This document shows, in pieces, positions 26,296 to 35,611 of a stretch of 64,000 nucleotides of DNA. The notes beneath the pieces are model-generated. The model was not told the origin of the DNA. It worked only from the letters and a program-made list of their open reading frames with translations, and did no database searches. A program made the position numbers and the translations under genes. This DNA comes from Lentilactobacillus otakiensis DSM 19908 = JCM 15040 (GTDB taxonomy: Bacteria; Bacillota; Bacilli; Lactobacillales; Lactobacillaceae), in the NCBI RefSeq assembly GCF_001434145.1, contig NZ_AZED01000013.1, positions 249,630-313,629 on the forward strand. Reading direction: 5' to 3'. Every line of letters starts with the position of its first letter. The stretch's first letter is position 1.

Positions 26296-26416
26296 ATTTA
26301 AACACTATTATGATTTTATCCCACACCCCGGAACACACAGTCACCTCAAAATCCATCAAATTCCCCCAACCCCCTGTTATGACAACCATAGCCCGCCAAT
26401 ACTCGTTTTCATTCAT

Positions 26417-26444
26417 TTGCATTCATTTATATCTTTGGTAAACT
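26417..26444 (+). promoter_or_regulatory. Promoter of the APC permease gene
   Basis: -35 TTGCAT (26417-26422), 16-nt spacer, -10 TAAACT (26439-26444), with the ATG 28 nt downstream. Confidence 0.55.
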
Positions 26445-26471
26445 AGTTGTCATTGCTAACAGGAGGTATAC

Positions 26472-28082
26472 ATGGATTCAAAAAACACAACAAAGATTGG
26501 ACTTTTTCAACTCGTAATGCTGACGCTGGGATCATTAATCGGTTCCGGATGGCTTTTCGGTTCCTGGGAAGCCACTAAAATTGCTGGCCCAGCAGCCATT
26601 ATTTCTTGGGTAATTGGTGGAATTGTCATTGCCGCCATTGCTTATGACTACGTCGAAATTGGCGCAATGTTTCCCGAAGCTGGCGGGATGAGTCGGTACG
26701 CACAGTACTCTCATGGCCCATTGCTTGGATTCATCGCTTCATGGGCGAACTGGATTTCATTAATCACCTTGATCCCCATCGAAGCAGTCGCTGCGGTTCA
26801 GTACATGAGCTCTTGGCCATGGGCCTGGGCCAACTGGACCCATTCTTTCTTAAAGGGTGGCACGATTACAACATCAGGTCTGATGATCGTTTTCATGTTC
26901 ATCTTAGTGTTCACACTGTTAAACTTCTGGTCTGTTAAATTACTGACTAGTTTTACCAGTTTAATTTCAATATTAAAAATCGGGGTTCCTGCCCTAACGA
27001 TCATTATGCTAACCGTCTCAGGATTTTATCCCCAAAATTATGGCCATTCGATCCACGAATTCATGCCATACGGATCAGCGCCTATTTTCGCAGCCACTTC
27101 CGCTGCCGGAATCATTTTCTCATTCAATGCCTTCCAGACAGTCATCAACATGGGAAGTGAAATCAAGAAATCACGGAAAAATATTGGGCGAGGCATCTTC
27201 ATTTCACTGCTGATTAGCGGGGTCATCTATATCCTGCTTCAAAGCACCTATATTACCGCCATGAAACCATCAACACTTGCAGCAACCGGCTGGAGTGGAT
27301 TTGATTTCAACTCACCATTTGCCGATTTGGCAATCATGTTGGGGATTCGTTGGTTGTCTGTCCTGTTATACATGGACGCATTCGTTTCGCCTGTTGGAAC
27401 CGGGGTTTCATTTGCCGCTTCCACTGGACGCGCACTCTATGCGATGGAAAGTAACCAGCACATTCCAAGTTTTATCGGTAAAATCAATCAAAAATACGGC
27501 ATTCCGCGAGTCGCCATGATTGTGAACTTAGTATTGAGTATGTTAATGGTATCCATATTTAGATCATGGTCCACACTCGCCACGGTCATTTCAACTTCTA
27601 CGCTGATCGCCTACTTAACCGGCCCAGTCACTGCCGTTGCTTTCCGAAAAATGGCGCCTAACTTCAAGCGTCCCGTCAGATTAAAGAATCTTGGGTGGAT
27701 GGCACCACTTTCCTTTGTCTTGGCCTCTCTGGCCATTTACTGGGCAATGTGGCCTACCACCATTGAAGTTATCCTGGTTATTTTGATTGGCTTGCCTTTT
27801 TATTTCTACTACGAGTATCGGGCTGGCTATGTTGATACCAGAAAAGCTTTCTACTCAAGTATGTGGATGATTGTCTACTTAGTATTCATCTCCATCATGT
27901 CCTACGTCGGAAGTGAACAGTTCAATGGAATTAATTGGATTCATTATCCATGGGATTTCGTTGTGATCTCTCTGGCATCTCTCGTCTTTTATTACTGGGG
28001 TATCAAGACCGCCCACGTCTTCCCAGATTTTTATCAAGCTAAAGAATTAAATGACACCGTCAAAGTTGACGATGATGATTAA
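26472..28082 (+). CDS. APC family amino acid permease
   Basis: A 536-residue membrane transporter of the amino acid-polyamine-organocation superfamily with about 12-14 segments. Helix 1 is LVMLTLGSLIGSGWLFGSW, carrying the substrate-binding GSLIGSGW. Then GGMSRYAQYSHGPLLGFIASWANW and NAFQTVINMGSEIKKSRKNIGRGI. The length and the acidic C-terminal tail resemble YveA-like aspartate:proton symporters, but specificity is not certain. AGGAGGT precedes the ATG. It is a single gene with a strong terminator. Confidence 0.87.
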   Translation: MDSKNTTKIGLFQLVMLTLGSLIGSGWLFGSWEATKIAGPAAIISWVIGGIVIAAIAYDYVEIGAMFPEAGGMSRYAQYSHGPLLGFIASWANWISLITLIPIEAVAAVQYMSSWPWAWANWTHSFLKGGTITTSGLMIVFMFILVFTLLNFWSVKLLTSFTSLISILKIGVPALTIIMLTVSGFYPQNYGHSIHEFMPYGSAPIFAATSAAGIIFSFNAFQTVINMGSEIKKSRKNIGRGIFISLLISGVIYILLQSTYITAMKPSTLAATGWSGFDFNSPFADLAIMLGIRWLSVLLYMDAFVSPVGTGVSFAASTGRALYAMESNQHIPSFIGKINQKYGIPRVAMIVNLVLSMLMVSIFRSWSTLATVISTSTLIAYLTGPVTAVAFRKMAPNFKRPVRLKNLGWMAPLSFVLASLAIYWAMWPTTIEVILVILIGLPFYFYYEYRAGYVDTRKAFYSSMWMIVYLVFISIMSYVGSEQFNGINWIHYPWDFVVISLASLVFYYWGIKTAHVFPDFYQAKELNDTVKVDDDD

Positions 28083-28097
28083 TTAAATATCCAAAAT

Positions 28098-28138
28098 AAA
28101 AGGCCGACAACTGCAAAAAATGCAGCTGCCGGCCTTTT
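28098..28138. terminator. Terminator after the APC permease gene
   Basis: AAAAGGCCG pairs with CGGCCTTTT, with an inner GCA/TGC stem around AAAAA. It is symmetric enough to serve the convergent TSUP gene too. Confidence 0.9.
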
Positions 28139-28209
28139 GAGCATCAAATGGTTCTTGTGCCCCTGCCAAGGTAATTTAATCATACTCCAAACCCGATTCA
28201 AATGACAAA

Positions 28210-28971
28210 TCATCCCATGAATTCCCACAAAGTTTTCGCAAAGAAAATCACCAAAACAATGATGATAATCGGCCGGGCAATCGCACTACCAAATTTCTTG
28301 TAATACGAAGCCCCCAGGAAGTTCCCGACAATACTGAAGATACCAGCGGTTAAACCAAGTATGATCATAACCTTGTCATTCATCAGAAACACTGCCAGCG
28401 CCGTCACATTCGTGGTTAAATTAATCACTTTGGTATTCCCCGCCGCTAAATTAATCGGCAAATGGGCAATCCCCACTAACGTCAAAATTAAAAAAGTACC
28501 GGTTCCAGGACCATAAAAGCCGTCCCAAGCACCTAATGACACCGAGATAATCAAGGTGGCCACAAATTGCGAGACGCTTAATTTTGCAGAATCAGCCAGT
28601 TTAGTGTTTAAAGCGTGCCGATTTAACAATAAGTAGAGAGCTGTTAGCGGCAGAACGACCAGCAGAATGATTTTGAAGTAATACTCAGAAATATGTAAAG
28701 CAAGATTTGCGCCAAATGATGATCCGATAATCGCAGCGATCACGGAAAGGAAAGCTAATTTCACCCGAATGTATCCACTCCGGGCAAATTCCAAGGTCGC
28801 AATCGTGGTCCCCATCGCTGAAGATAACTTGTTGGTTCCGACGGCAAAATGAGCCGGGATGCCAGCCATCAAATATGCCGGCAATGAAATTAAGCCACCT
28901 CCACCACCGATTGCGTCAACAAATCCCGCCAGAAACACCAGTGGACAGACAATTAAAAATTCAGTTAACAT
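28210..28971 (-). CDS. TSUP family (TauE/SafE) membrane protein
   Basis: A 253-residue membrane protein with about eight hydrophobic segments and the internal duplication of the TauE/SafE family. The first half has GFVDAIGGGGGLISLPAYLMAGIPAHFAVGTNKLSS, the second GAWDGFYGPGTGTFLILTLV. Members export sulfite, sulfonates or related anions; the substrate here is unknown. I start at the ATG at 28971, after AAGAGAGA; an in-frame TTG lies 6 codons upstream. Confidence 0.88.
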   Translation of the reverse strand: MLTEFLIVCPLVFLAGFVDAIGGGGGLISLPAYLMAGIPAHFAVGTNKLSSAMGTTIATLEFARSGYIRVKLAFLSVIAAIIGSSFGANLALHISEYYFKIILLVVLPLTALYLLLNRHALNTKLADSAKLSVSQFVATLIISVSLGAWDGFYGPGTGTFLILTLVGIAHLPINLAAGNTKVINLTTNVTALAVFLMNDKVMIILGLTAGIFSIVGNFLGASYYKKFGSAIARPIIIIVLVIFFAKTLWEFMG

Positions 28972-29097
28972 GAGGCCATCTCTCTTCAACAGTAAGTAAT
29001 GCCTTTAAGTTTACCGCTAAATCAATCAACGGCAAATATAATTTTTACTGGGCGTTGAAATTTGCCAATAACAAAAGCCGCCAACAATGGCGACCTT

Positions 29098-29898
29098 TTA
29101 CTTACCTAAATTTTGTTTGTAGTAATCTTCAGGCGACAAATAAACTCGAGAATCGCCCAACATACTTGTCAATTCCATTACTTTTGGTGGCAATAACCCC
29201 ACTCTTTCGACCAGCCCACGGTCTCCAAACAAGGCTCTGGGAGTACCGGTAAATTGGATCCGACCGTGCTCCATCACACAGACGGCACCAAATTCCGCTG
29301 CCACCCAATCCATATCATGGGTAATCGTAATCACTTGGTGACCATCAGCCACTAACTCGTGAAAAATTTGCGTCAGCATTAGCTTACTGGGCGAATCCAA
29401 AGAAATCATCGGTTCATCAAACAGATAAATCTCCGGATCAATCGCAAGGACAGTGGCGATCGTCAACAATTTTCTTTCAGACAACGACAAATCATATGGG
29501 TTCTCGGCCGCTTTTTCGGCCAATCCCACGTTTGCAAGCACCTTATCTGCCTGCTGAGAGTTTGCATCCCGATCATCATTGACCTGAGAAAGACTCCACT
29601 CAACCTCTCGTTTCACGGTGGCATTAAACAACTGGTCATCTGGATTTTGAAAGGTGATCCCAATCGTTTTGAGTCGATCGACAGGCTTAAAATCTGCCAA
29701 GTCGTGGCCATCAACCTTGATTATACCCGTATCCGGTTGCAGTAACCCCGTCAGCAATTTAAAAATAGTCGACTTACCAGCCCCATTCTGGCCGACAATC
29801 GCTGTCATAGGATCGGCAAAGACTTGTTGTTTGACCGCTAAATTGAACGACTTCCCCGGATAAGCGAATTGTAAATCTTGGAGTTCAATTTTTGCCAT
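29098..29898 (-). CDS. ECF transporter ATPase (second A subunit)
   Basis: A 266-residue energy-coupling ATPase. Walker A GQNGAGKST (about 36-44), ECF-type Q-loop FQNPDDQLFNATVKREVEW, signature LSLSERK (degenerate), Walker B IYLFDEPMISLDSPSK, and switch His in TITHDMDW. The first residue is taken at 29898, six nt after AAGGAGG; an ATG three bases earlier is possible. It overlaps the other ATPase gene by 14 bases and is the last gene of the ECF operon. Confidence 0.88.
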   Translation of the reverse strand: MAKIELQDLQFAYPGKSFNLAVKQQVFADPMTAIVGQNGAGKSTIFKLLTGLLQPDTGIIKVDGHDLADFKPVDRLKTIGITFQNPDDQLFNATVKREVEWSLSQVNDDRDANSQQADKVLANVGLAEKAAENPYDLSLSERKLLTIATVLAIDPEIYLFDEPMISLDSPSKLMLTQIFHELVADGHQVITITHDMDWVAAEFGAVCVMEHGRIQFTGTPRALFGDRGLVERVGLLPPKVMELTSMLGDSRVYLSPEDYYKQNLGK

Positions 29899-30721
29899 CA
29901 TAGGCCTCCTTCAGCTCACTCGGCGTCACTGGCAGCGCACCATTTGACAAGTGCCAATTCATTCCAGCAGCCAGCTGATAAGCAGTCGGCTTCGGAATCT
30001 GTCGGTCAGCGTCCAAATAGTTAAATACGGCTTGTGGCGTTCCCTGTTCAACTAGTTGGCCGTCATCCATCACCCAAATTCGATCCGCAATTTCACTCAA
30101 ATCATCAATTTCACTACTGACGATGAAGACGGTCGTTGATTGCACATTTGCCAGCCAATGGAAAAATTGCTGACGCCCGAGTGGATCCATTTCACTGGTT
30201 GGATCATCCATGATCAAGATTGTGGGTTGGGTGACGATCGCAGTCGCTATTGCCAACCGCTGCATCTGCCCACCGGATAGACTTTCAGGGGTTTGAACCA
30301 ACTGATCAGTTAAACCCATCTGAGCGGCAACATTGGCCACCCGTTTGTTAATGACGTCTTCAGAAATGCCTTGATTAATCAGATCAAACGCCATTTCGTC
30401 AGCAACGGTATCAGCCAACCCGCTCAACTGTCCAGCAGGATTTTGCAAAACCACCCCGGTCAACGAATTGAAGTTCGGCCACTCGTGAACCGGCGAATGC
30501 CCAAGCACCTCACAAGAACCCGTGATTTCAGCAGAAATAATGTTTGGAATGACACCGGCTAACACGCGGCACAACGTAGACTTGCCTGTGTGACTGTTGC
30601 CAATGATCCCGACAATTTGTCCGATACTAGCAGTCGCCGACACATTCTTCAATTGTGCATCCTCTGCGCCGCGGTACCTGACGCTGAGATTGTCTAAAGT
30701 AATCCGCTTATCTTCGTCCAT
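29885..30721 (-). CDS. ECF transporter ATPase (first A subunit)
   Basis: A 278-residue ECF ATPase. Walker A is GNSHTGKST, with His-Thr instead of the usual Gly/Ala-Ser but still fitting GxxxxGK[ST]. The Q-loop region is VLQNPAGQLSGLADTV, signature LSGGQMQRLAIA, Walker B ILIMDDPTSEMDP. Walker B ends in Asp rather than the catalytic Glu (DD for DE), while the partner ATPase has DE and a weak signature, so the pair looks functionally asymmetric. It overlaps ecfT by 28 bases. Confidence 0.87.
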   Translation of the reverse strand: MDEDKRITLDNLSVRYRGAEDAQLKNVSATASIGQIVGIIGNSHTGKSTLCRVLAGVIPNIISAEITGSCEVLGHSPVHEWPNFNSLTGVVLQNPAGQLSGLADTVADEMAFDLINQGISEDVINKRVANVAAQMGLTDQLVQTPESLSGGQMQRLAIATAIVTQPTILIMDDPTSEMDPLGRQQFFHWLANVQSTTVFIVSSEIDDLSEIADRIWVMDDGQLVEQGTPQAVFNYLDADRQIPKPTAYQLAAGMNWHLSNGALPVTPSELKEAYDGKN

Positions 30722-31488
30722 AATTTCCACCCAATCAAAATAATTGCTGCAAACGTCAACCCAATGTGTAATCCAGAAACTAAACGATACCGGTTTGTGG
30801 ATTTCAACGCCTTACGATTAGGATTATCAAATCCCCGCAACTGCAATGAAATTGATCGGGTCATCGATTGATCCAACGTCTTAATCACTAACGGTATCAA
30901 AACGGGCAGGACCGATTTTAATTTTTGAATCACTGTCTTTTGCGGGTTAACACCCCGAACTCGCTGTGCTTGCTGGATTTTACGCATGTTTCCCATAATC
31001 TCTGGGAGAATGTAGCAAACCGACATCAGCACATAGACCGTTTTATACGAAAGACCCGACTGCTCCAAATATTTGGCGTTTTCAGAAATACTGGTCGTCA
31101 CCATGAAAAAACCACTTGCCAGGATAATCACTAATACCCGGGAGCCTAAGGTTGTCGCGTAAATCAAACCCTCTTTATAAAAGTTGATGCCAATGATTGA
31201 AAACCAAACTGTTTGATTTTTGCTGTAGAACAGCCCTTGAATGACCAGCATGGTAAAAATCAAAAATAGGCTGAACCCCAATGCTTTGACAGTCGTGGAA
31301 CTGACCTTCGAAAATAATAGCAGTAACAAGCCACCCGTAATCAACCCCGCCTCAAGCAATAAATTGGTGCTGGCAAAACTCAACAGGGCCATATCCAAAA
31401 TTAATAACAATTTGCTAATCGGATCAATCGCGTTGAACCACCTGGATTTGCCCGCAGGATTGCCCGATAACATGCTCTGATCAGTCAT
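30694..31488 (-). CDS. ECF transporter transmembrane subunit T
   Basis: A 264-residue membrane scaffold of an ECF importer (CbiQ/EcfT family) with about five to six hydrophobic segments. The two ATPase-coupling Ala-Arg-Gly-type motifs are seen as QRVRGV (about 178) and LQLRGF (about 215). The start overlaps the stop of the S-component gene by one base (TAATG). Having its own S, T and two A genes marks a dedicated, group I-like module. Confidence 0.87.
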   Translation of the reverse strand: MTDQSMLSGNPAGKSRWFNAIDPISKLLLILDMALLSFASTNLLLEAGLITGGLLLLLFSKVSSTTVKALGFSLFLIFTMLVIQGLFYSKNQTVWFSIIGINFYKEGLIYATTLGSRVLVIILASGFFMVTTSISENAKYLEQSGLSYKTVYVLMSVCYILPEIMGNMRKIQQAQRVRGVNPQKTVIQKLKSVLPVLIPLVIKTLDQSMTRSISLQLRGFDNPNRKALKSTNRYRLVSGLHIGLTFAAIILIGWKLWTKISGLL

Positions 31489-32090
31489 TATTTATCATCC
31501 CTAAAGAATCGAATCATCCGTTGTGGCAGCTGACGATAAATGAAGAAGGCCAGGTATGCCACGCAGACTTTATCCAAAATATCTAATACAAACTCATCAG
31601 TAAATGATGCTAGCCAAACTGGTGCGTGGTTGGCCACCATGACGGCAAATAGTGAATCTCCCCAGGCAATCCCAGTTTGACCGCCCCAAAAGATCACGTT
31701 AAGTGGTGTTGAAATCACAGCTGAAACGATGGCGATAATAATTGCTGACACAAAGACGCGTTTAGCCGATGAGAACCACCCTTTGGCGTGTAAAATTCCG
31801 ACGGCAATGCCGATTCCGATGCTGGTGATGGCGTAAACCGTGGAAATTGGTGACAAGGTTAACCCATAAATCACATTGTTGATAAAACCACTGATGGCAC
31901 CAGCGACTGGCCCAGCCAACATACTGGCAAGAAATGTTCCCAGTGACCCCAACCAAACTGGTAATTTCAACCCTTCAGCCAATGCCTTGGCCACATAGTT
32001 AATCCCAACGGCGGCTGGAATTAAGGTCATCGTGGCGGCACTTAACTTAAACTTCCACATACTCGTTCGATGAATGCTTTCTGTTTTCAT
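31488..32090 (-). CDS. ECF transporter substrate-binding S component (specificity unknown)
   Basis: A 200-residue membrane protein with about six segments, first gene of the S-T-A-A operon. The stretch GSLGTFLASMLAGPVAGAISGFINNVIYGL is typical of S components that pair with a dedicated module. I cannot assign a vitamin or metabolite. A GGAGAAG site precedes the ATG. The upstream region has a distinctive set of TAAAAGTA boxes that may be the operator. Confidence 0.8.
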   Translation of the reverse strand: MKTESIHRTSMWKFKLSAATMTLIPAAVGINYVAKALAEGLKLPVWLGSLGTFLASMLAGPVAGAISGFINNVIYGLTLSPISTVYAITSIGIGIAVGILHAKGWFSSAKRVFVSAIIIAIVSAVISTPLNVIFWGGQTGIAWGDSLFAVMVANHAPVWLASFTDEFVLDILDKVCVAYLAFFIYRQLPQRMIRFFRDDK

Positions 32091-32130
32091 ATTCTTCTCC
32101 TTTAATCTGTTTGTCGATAAAAGTGTTTTC

Positions 32131-32161
32131 TACTTTTAAGTAAAAGTAAATAATACTTTTA
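32131..32161. promoter_or_regulatory. Triple TAAAAGTA box upstream of the ECF operon
   Basis: TACTTTTA (32131-32138), AG, TAAAAGTA (32141-32148), AATAA, TACTTTTA (32154-32161). These are three copies in alternating orientation, giving two overlapping palindromes 41-71 nt before the S-component start. It is an operator candidate; the regulator is unknown. Confidence 0.6.
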
Positions 32162-32215
32162 ATTTGACTTGTCATTAATTGTACAAGCACCAGAGAAAAA
32201 GTCAAGGAAGACAAA

Positions 32216-32307
32216 TTTTAAGGGGGGCCACATCCATCATTCCAAATGTAGGAATAATCGATGTGGCCCCCCCCTTAATTTTTGGATCAAAATGCCTCTT
32301 GCGGCAT
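32216..32307. repeat. Dispersed palindromic element, second copy
   Basis: The core arms CCACATC-ATCATTCC and GGAATAATCGATGTGG flank a 7-nt loop. Outer G and C runs (32222-32227 and 32267-32274) extend the stem. Its core and its right-hand GGATCAAA-GCCTCTTGC block match the element at 10727-10838. It ends one base before the stop codon of the APC gene at 32308. The left boundary is approximate. Confidence 0.65.
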
Positions 32308-33645
32308 CTAGAACGGTTTATCAATCTCGGCAATATCCCGTCGCAGCCCGTTTGCCTGGCGATCACGGTCATCGTAAAAGTACCAAATGCCACTCAACGC
32401 AAACACAATGACTCCGGCAATGATGAGTTCCAAGGAAAAGCTCAAAATCAAGTACAAAGTCACTAGTAAAGCAATCACTGGAATTAAATTGCCGCCAGGC
32501 AGCCGGAACCCCCGTGGCAACTTGCTATGGTTTCGCAATTTGATGGCTGCCAAAATGGTGGGCACATACTGCACGAATGATGTAAAAACAATTGCTGAAG
32601 CTAGAAATAAATAATTACCGGAAAATAACATCAGCGCACAGATGCCGCAAGACAGCAGCAACGAAACCATTGGAACGCCCCGTTTATTTTGCTTGCCCAA
32701 AATTCGCGGTAACAATTGATGCTCCGAGGCCAACGAACTTGCAATGGTCGGGGTTGAAAATGAGACTGATAAAGCAACACCGAGAATCGAAATCAACATC
32801 CCCACTAATGCCACATCATAGCCAACCGTCCCGGCAAAATGATAGAAGGAAGCTGCAATCGGGACATTATCGTTTGCCAAACTGCTGCCTGAAACGCCAA
32901 TCGCAGTCAATTGAACAATCATGTACAAGATTGCCGATGTCAATAATACACTAATGAGCGCTTTAGGCAGCGTCTTCTCAGGATTCTTCATCTTGGATGC
33001 GGCAATCGGTAAAAACGAAAAGCCGGTAAACATGTAGAAGACCATGCCGAATCCAGCATTAAATCTGCCAAATAGCGATGATCCATCAGACACGCCGGCA
33101 CTAATATTATTGAAATTAGCTGGATGAATGAAAAACAGGCCTATTGCGACAAACGCCACCAGAACGCCAATCTTAGCCACGGTCGAAATATTATCAACCC
33201 AATCCATAAAATCAGAACCAAACAAATTTAAAATCGTCAATACTGCTAGGATGCTCAAAGCAACAATCAGATAATTACGATGCTGATTCAAGCTGGGAAC
33301 CACACTTCGCAAAGCGGTCACAAATGCCGAGATCTCGGTGGCCATGGTAATAATCCCCAGCAGCCAAGTAAAGATGCCAATTTCAAACCCGGCAAATTTA
33401 CCAAAAGCAGTGTACGTGTACAGCCACGCCCCACCATCACCAGGAATCTTACTGGCCAAATTAGCGAAACACAGGGCGATCATCAGTACCGAGATGCCGG
33501 CCAAAGGCATCACTAAGGCACTCAGGTCGCCAATTTTAGCGTACACCCGGCTGGGCATCAGAAAAATCCCGGAACCGACGATGCCGTCGACGCCGAGCAA
33601 AAAGACACTGAGAAAATTAAGTGGTTTAATTTTTGCATGTGCCAT
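32308..33645 (-). CDS. APC family amino acid permease
   Basis: A 445-residue transporter with about 12 membrane segments. Helix 1 is FLSVFLLGVDGIVGSGIFLMPSRVY (GSGIF motif), followed by PGDGGAWLYTYTAFGKFAGFEIGIFTWLLG and FYMFTGFSFLPIAASKMKNPEKTLPKALI. AGGAAG precedes the ATG. Only 22 nt separate it from the upstream MFS exporter gene, so the two probably form an operon. Substrate unknown. Confidence 0.88.
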   Translation of the reverse strand: MAHAKIKPLNFLSVFLLGVDGIVGSGIFLMPSRVYAKIGDLSALVMPLAGISVLMIALCFANLASKIPGDGGAWLYTYTAFGKFAGFEIGIFTWLLGIITMATEISAFVTALRSVVPSLNQHRNYLIVALSILAVLTILNLFGSDFMDWVDNISTVAKIGVLVAFVAIGLFFIHPANFNNISAGVSDGSSLFGRFNAGFGMVFYMFTGFSFLPIAASKMKNPEKTLPKALISVLLTSAILYMIVQLTAIGVSGSSLANDNVPIAASFYHFAGTVGYDVALVGMLISILGVALSVSFSTPTIASSLASEHQLLPRILGKQNKRGVPMVSLLLSCGICALMLFSGNYLFLASAIVFTSFVQYVPTILAAIKLRNHSKLPRGFRLPGGNLIPVIALLVTLYLILSFSLELIIAGVIVFALSGIWYFYDDRDRQANGLRRDIAEIDKPF

Positions 33646-33667
33646 TTTAAAGACTTCCTATCTTCAA

Positions 33668-35119
33668 CTATGCAGACTGTTTCAGAGCTGCTTTGGCCGA
33701 CTTCCTTCTGGAATCCAGGTAACGAACCAGCACCAAAATTAACGCCAGTGCGGAAATGACAGTGGCGGTCCAGAAAACATTGGCAAACGCGGTCACAAAG
33801 CGAATACCAACTGCTTTGGAAACCCGGTTAACCCCTGGAAGCTGGAAGAATAGCAGCGATGACCCGAAACTAATCCCGATGGTCATGCCAAGGGTTCGGG
33901 CAAACGAGTTCAAAGATCCTGCAATTCCAGATAGACGTTTATCAACCAAGCCCATCGTCAACGCATTATTTGGTGATAAGAAGATTGCCATTCCAATACC
34001 ATTCAACACAATCGGTGGAATAATTTTCCACATATCAAGATTATTCGGGAAGAATGCGTAGCCGACTTGCGAAATCATCAAAATTAACAGTCCAACTACG
34101 GTCATCAACTCACGGTTGATTCGATCGGCCAGGATCCCGGCAAATGGCGTGGTGCAAAGCATTGTGACAGATTGCAGCATGATAATCAGCCCACTGTAAA
34201 AGGCGCTCATACCGTTGTAACTTTGAAAGTAAAATGGCAGTAAAATATTTGAGACGGCATTTACCAACATGACCAATGCCAACGCGGTAATCGACGTCAT
34301 GAAACCCCGATTTCGAATGACTTCCGGGGCAATCCACGGTAAGTTGGCCTTGTCATCTTGGACAAATGAATAGACAGTAATCGCGCCACCAACCAAGAAG
34401 AATGCCAGTCCCATTAGCAGCTGAGAACGGCCGCTTTGGAAAAACGAGCCACTTAAGAAGAAGATAATAATCCCAAGCGTGAACAGATTTTGCCCTGTCC
34501 AATTGGCGCCCTTGGTAACCTTACGAACGTTGGCCCACGTTTCTTTTGGAATCGGTAGGAATTTAAATCCTAACCAGAGAATCACAATCCCCAGTGGCAC
34601 ATTGATCCAGTAAATCCATCGCCAACTGGAAACTGAAATAATCAGTCCACCAATTCCAGGTCCAGAGATTGAACCGACGGAGATAAACATCGAAATCACC
34701 GCCAGCGCCTCAGCCCGGCGTTTGTCAGGAAAATACTGAGTCACAATTCCCATCGAGTTTGCCATAATCATCGCCGACCCAATCGCTTCAATCACTCGGC
34801 CAAATAAAATAATGGCATAATCCGGTGCAAACCCAGTGATTGCTGACCCGACAAGAAATGTGATCCCGCCGGCTAAGAAGACAACATTTTTCGAAAGAAT
34901 GTCGCCAATGTGACCAAACATGACCAACAGAATGGCCGTGGAAATCAGACCAATTTGAACAATCCAGGTCGCCATACTACTGGAAATATCCATGTCAATC
35001 GCAATTTTTGGAATTGCCAGGTTCGTACTCGATCCTGACAGCGCGGTGAGAAACGAGAACATTCCCAATACCGCAATTATTGAATAGCTTTTGCCTTTGT
35101 TTTGAGCATTGTCAGCCAT
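33668..35119 (-). CDS. MFS exporter of the DHA2 (14-helix) family
   Basis: A 483-residue drug/solute:H+ antiporter. About 14 hydrophobic segments, with GHIGDILSKNVVFLAGGITFLVGSAITG (motif A region) and SGPGIGGLIISVSSWRWIYWINVPLG (the antiporter motif C region followed by the WRWIFxINVPxG block). I start at 35119, after GGGAGGGAG; an ATG ten codons earlier precedes that site. No regulator gene is adjacent. Possible roles are drug or metabolite efflux. Confidence 0.88.
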   Translation of the reverse strand: MADNAQNKGKSYSIIAVLGMFSFLTALSGSSTNLAIPKIAIDMDISSSMATWIVQIGLISTAILLVMFGHIGDILSKNVVFLAGGITFLVGSAITGFAPDYAIILFGRVIEAIGSAMIMANSMGIVTQYFPDKRRAEALAVISMFISVGSISGPGIGGLIISVSSWRWIYWINVPLGIVILWLGFKFLPIPKETWANVRKVTKGANWTGQNLFTLGIIIFFLSGSFFQSGRSQLLMGLAFFLVGGAITVYSFVQDDKANLPWIAPEVIRNRGFMTSITALALVMLVNAVSNILLPFYFQSYNGMSAFYSGLIIMLQSVTMLCTTPFAGILADRINRELMTVVGLLILMISQVGYAFFPNNLDMWKIIPPIVLNGIGMAIFLSPNNALTMGLVDKRLSGIAGSLNSFARTLGMTIGISFGSSLLFFQLPGVNRVSKAVGIRFVTAFANVFWTATVISALALILVLVRYLDSRRKSAKAALKQSA

Positions 35120-35202
35120 GATACTCCCTCCCCTGGTTTTCAACTTCATTTATAACACCAAATGAGAGAAACGTTGGGAATGGCGACTTTTTTGTTATAG
35201 GA

Positions 35203-35253
35203 CAAAAAGTACGATACCTGCATATGGAAACGTTGAATGCAAAATATCGTACT
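35203..35253 (-). terminator. Terminator of mazEF
   Basis: Outer arms AGTACGATA and TATCGTACT (35208-35216 and 35245-35253) with an inner TGCAT/ATGCA pair; on the minus strand TTTTTG follows. Confidence 0.75.
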
Positions 35254-35284
35254 CAGTCATTTATTAAATAAAGTGTCTTGTAAA

Positions 35285-35611
35285 CTACACAAACATTTGA
35301 ATTGTCGTCATGACATTCGCCCAAGTGACCACATCACATTTTTCCACAAATTGAATGTGCCGTACCTTGTAATCGATTGATCTTAATTGATGCGTCACAA
35401 CATCTCCTTGGATTTTTCGTGGCTCAGCGATTTCGATATACGTACCAAATCGACGGTGGGTACTGGTAATCGGGCAAACAATACAGAAGCCGGTCAGACT
35501 ATTAAATTTTTCATTACTAATAACAAGAGCTGGCCTTCTTTTTTGAATCTCATGCCCTTTTGCAGGATCAAAACTCACAGAAACAATATCTCGTTCTTTT
35601 GGAATGTACAT
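35285..35611 (-). CDS. mazF: Type II toxin MazF/PemK-like endoribonuclease
   Basis: A 108-residue mRNA interferase. The fold is typical: GDIV-like RDIVSVSFDPAKGHEIQKRRPALVISNEKFNS, with the catalytic Arg in KRRPALV, and the VCPITSTHRR strand carrying the catalytic Thr. The start codon follows the antitoxin stop without a gap. It cleaves mRNA when the antitoxin is degraded (family knowledge). All core residues appear intact. Confidence 0.93.
   Translation of the reverse strand: MYIPKERDIVSVSFDPAKGHEIQKRRPALVISNEKFNSLTGFCIVCPITSTHRRFGTYIEIAEPRKIQGDVVTHQLRSIDYKVRHIQFVEKCDVVTWANVMTTIQMFV

Noticed and set aside
33338..33742. Plus-strand 134-codon ORF
   Set aside because: Antisense to the APC permease and MFS genes and without a ribosome site.
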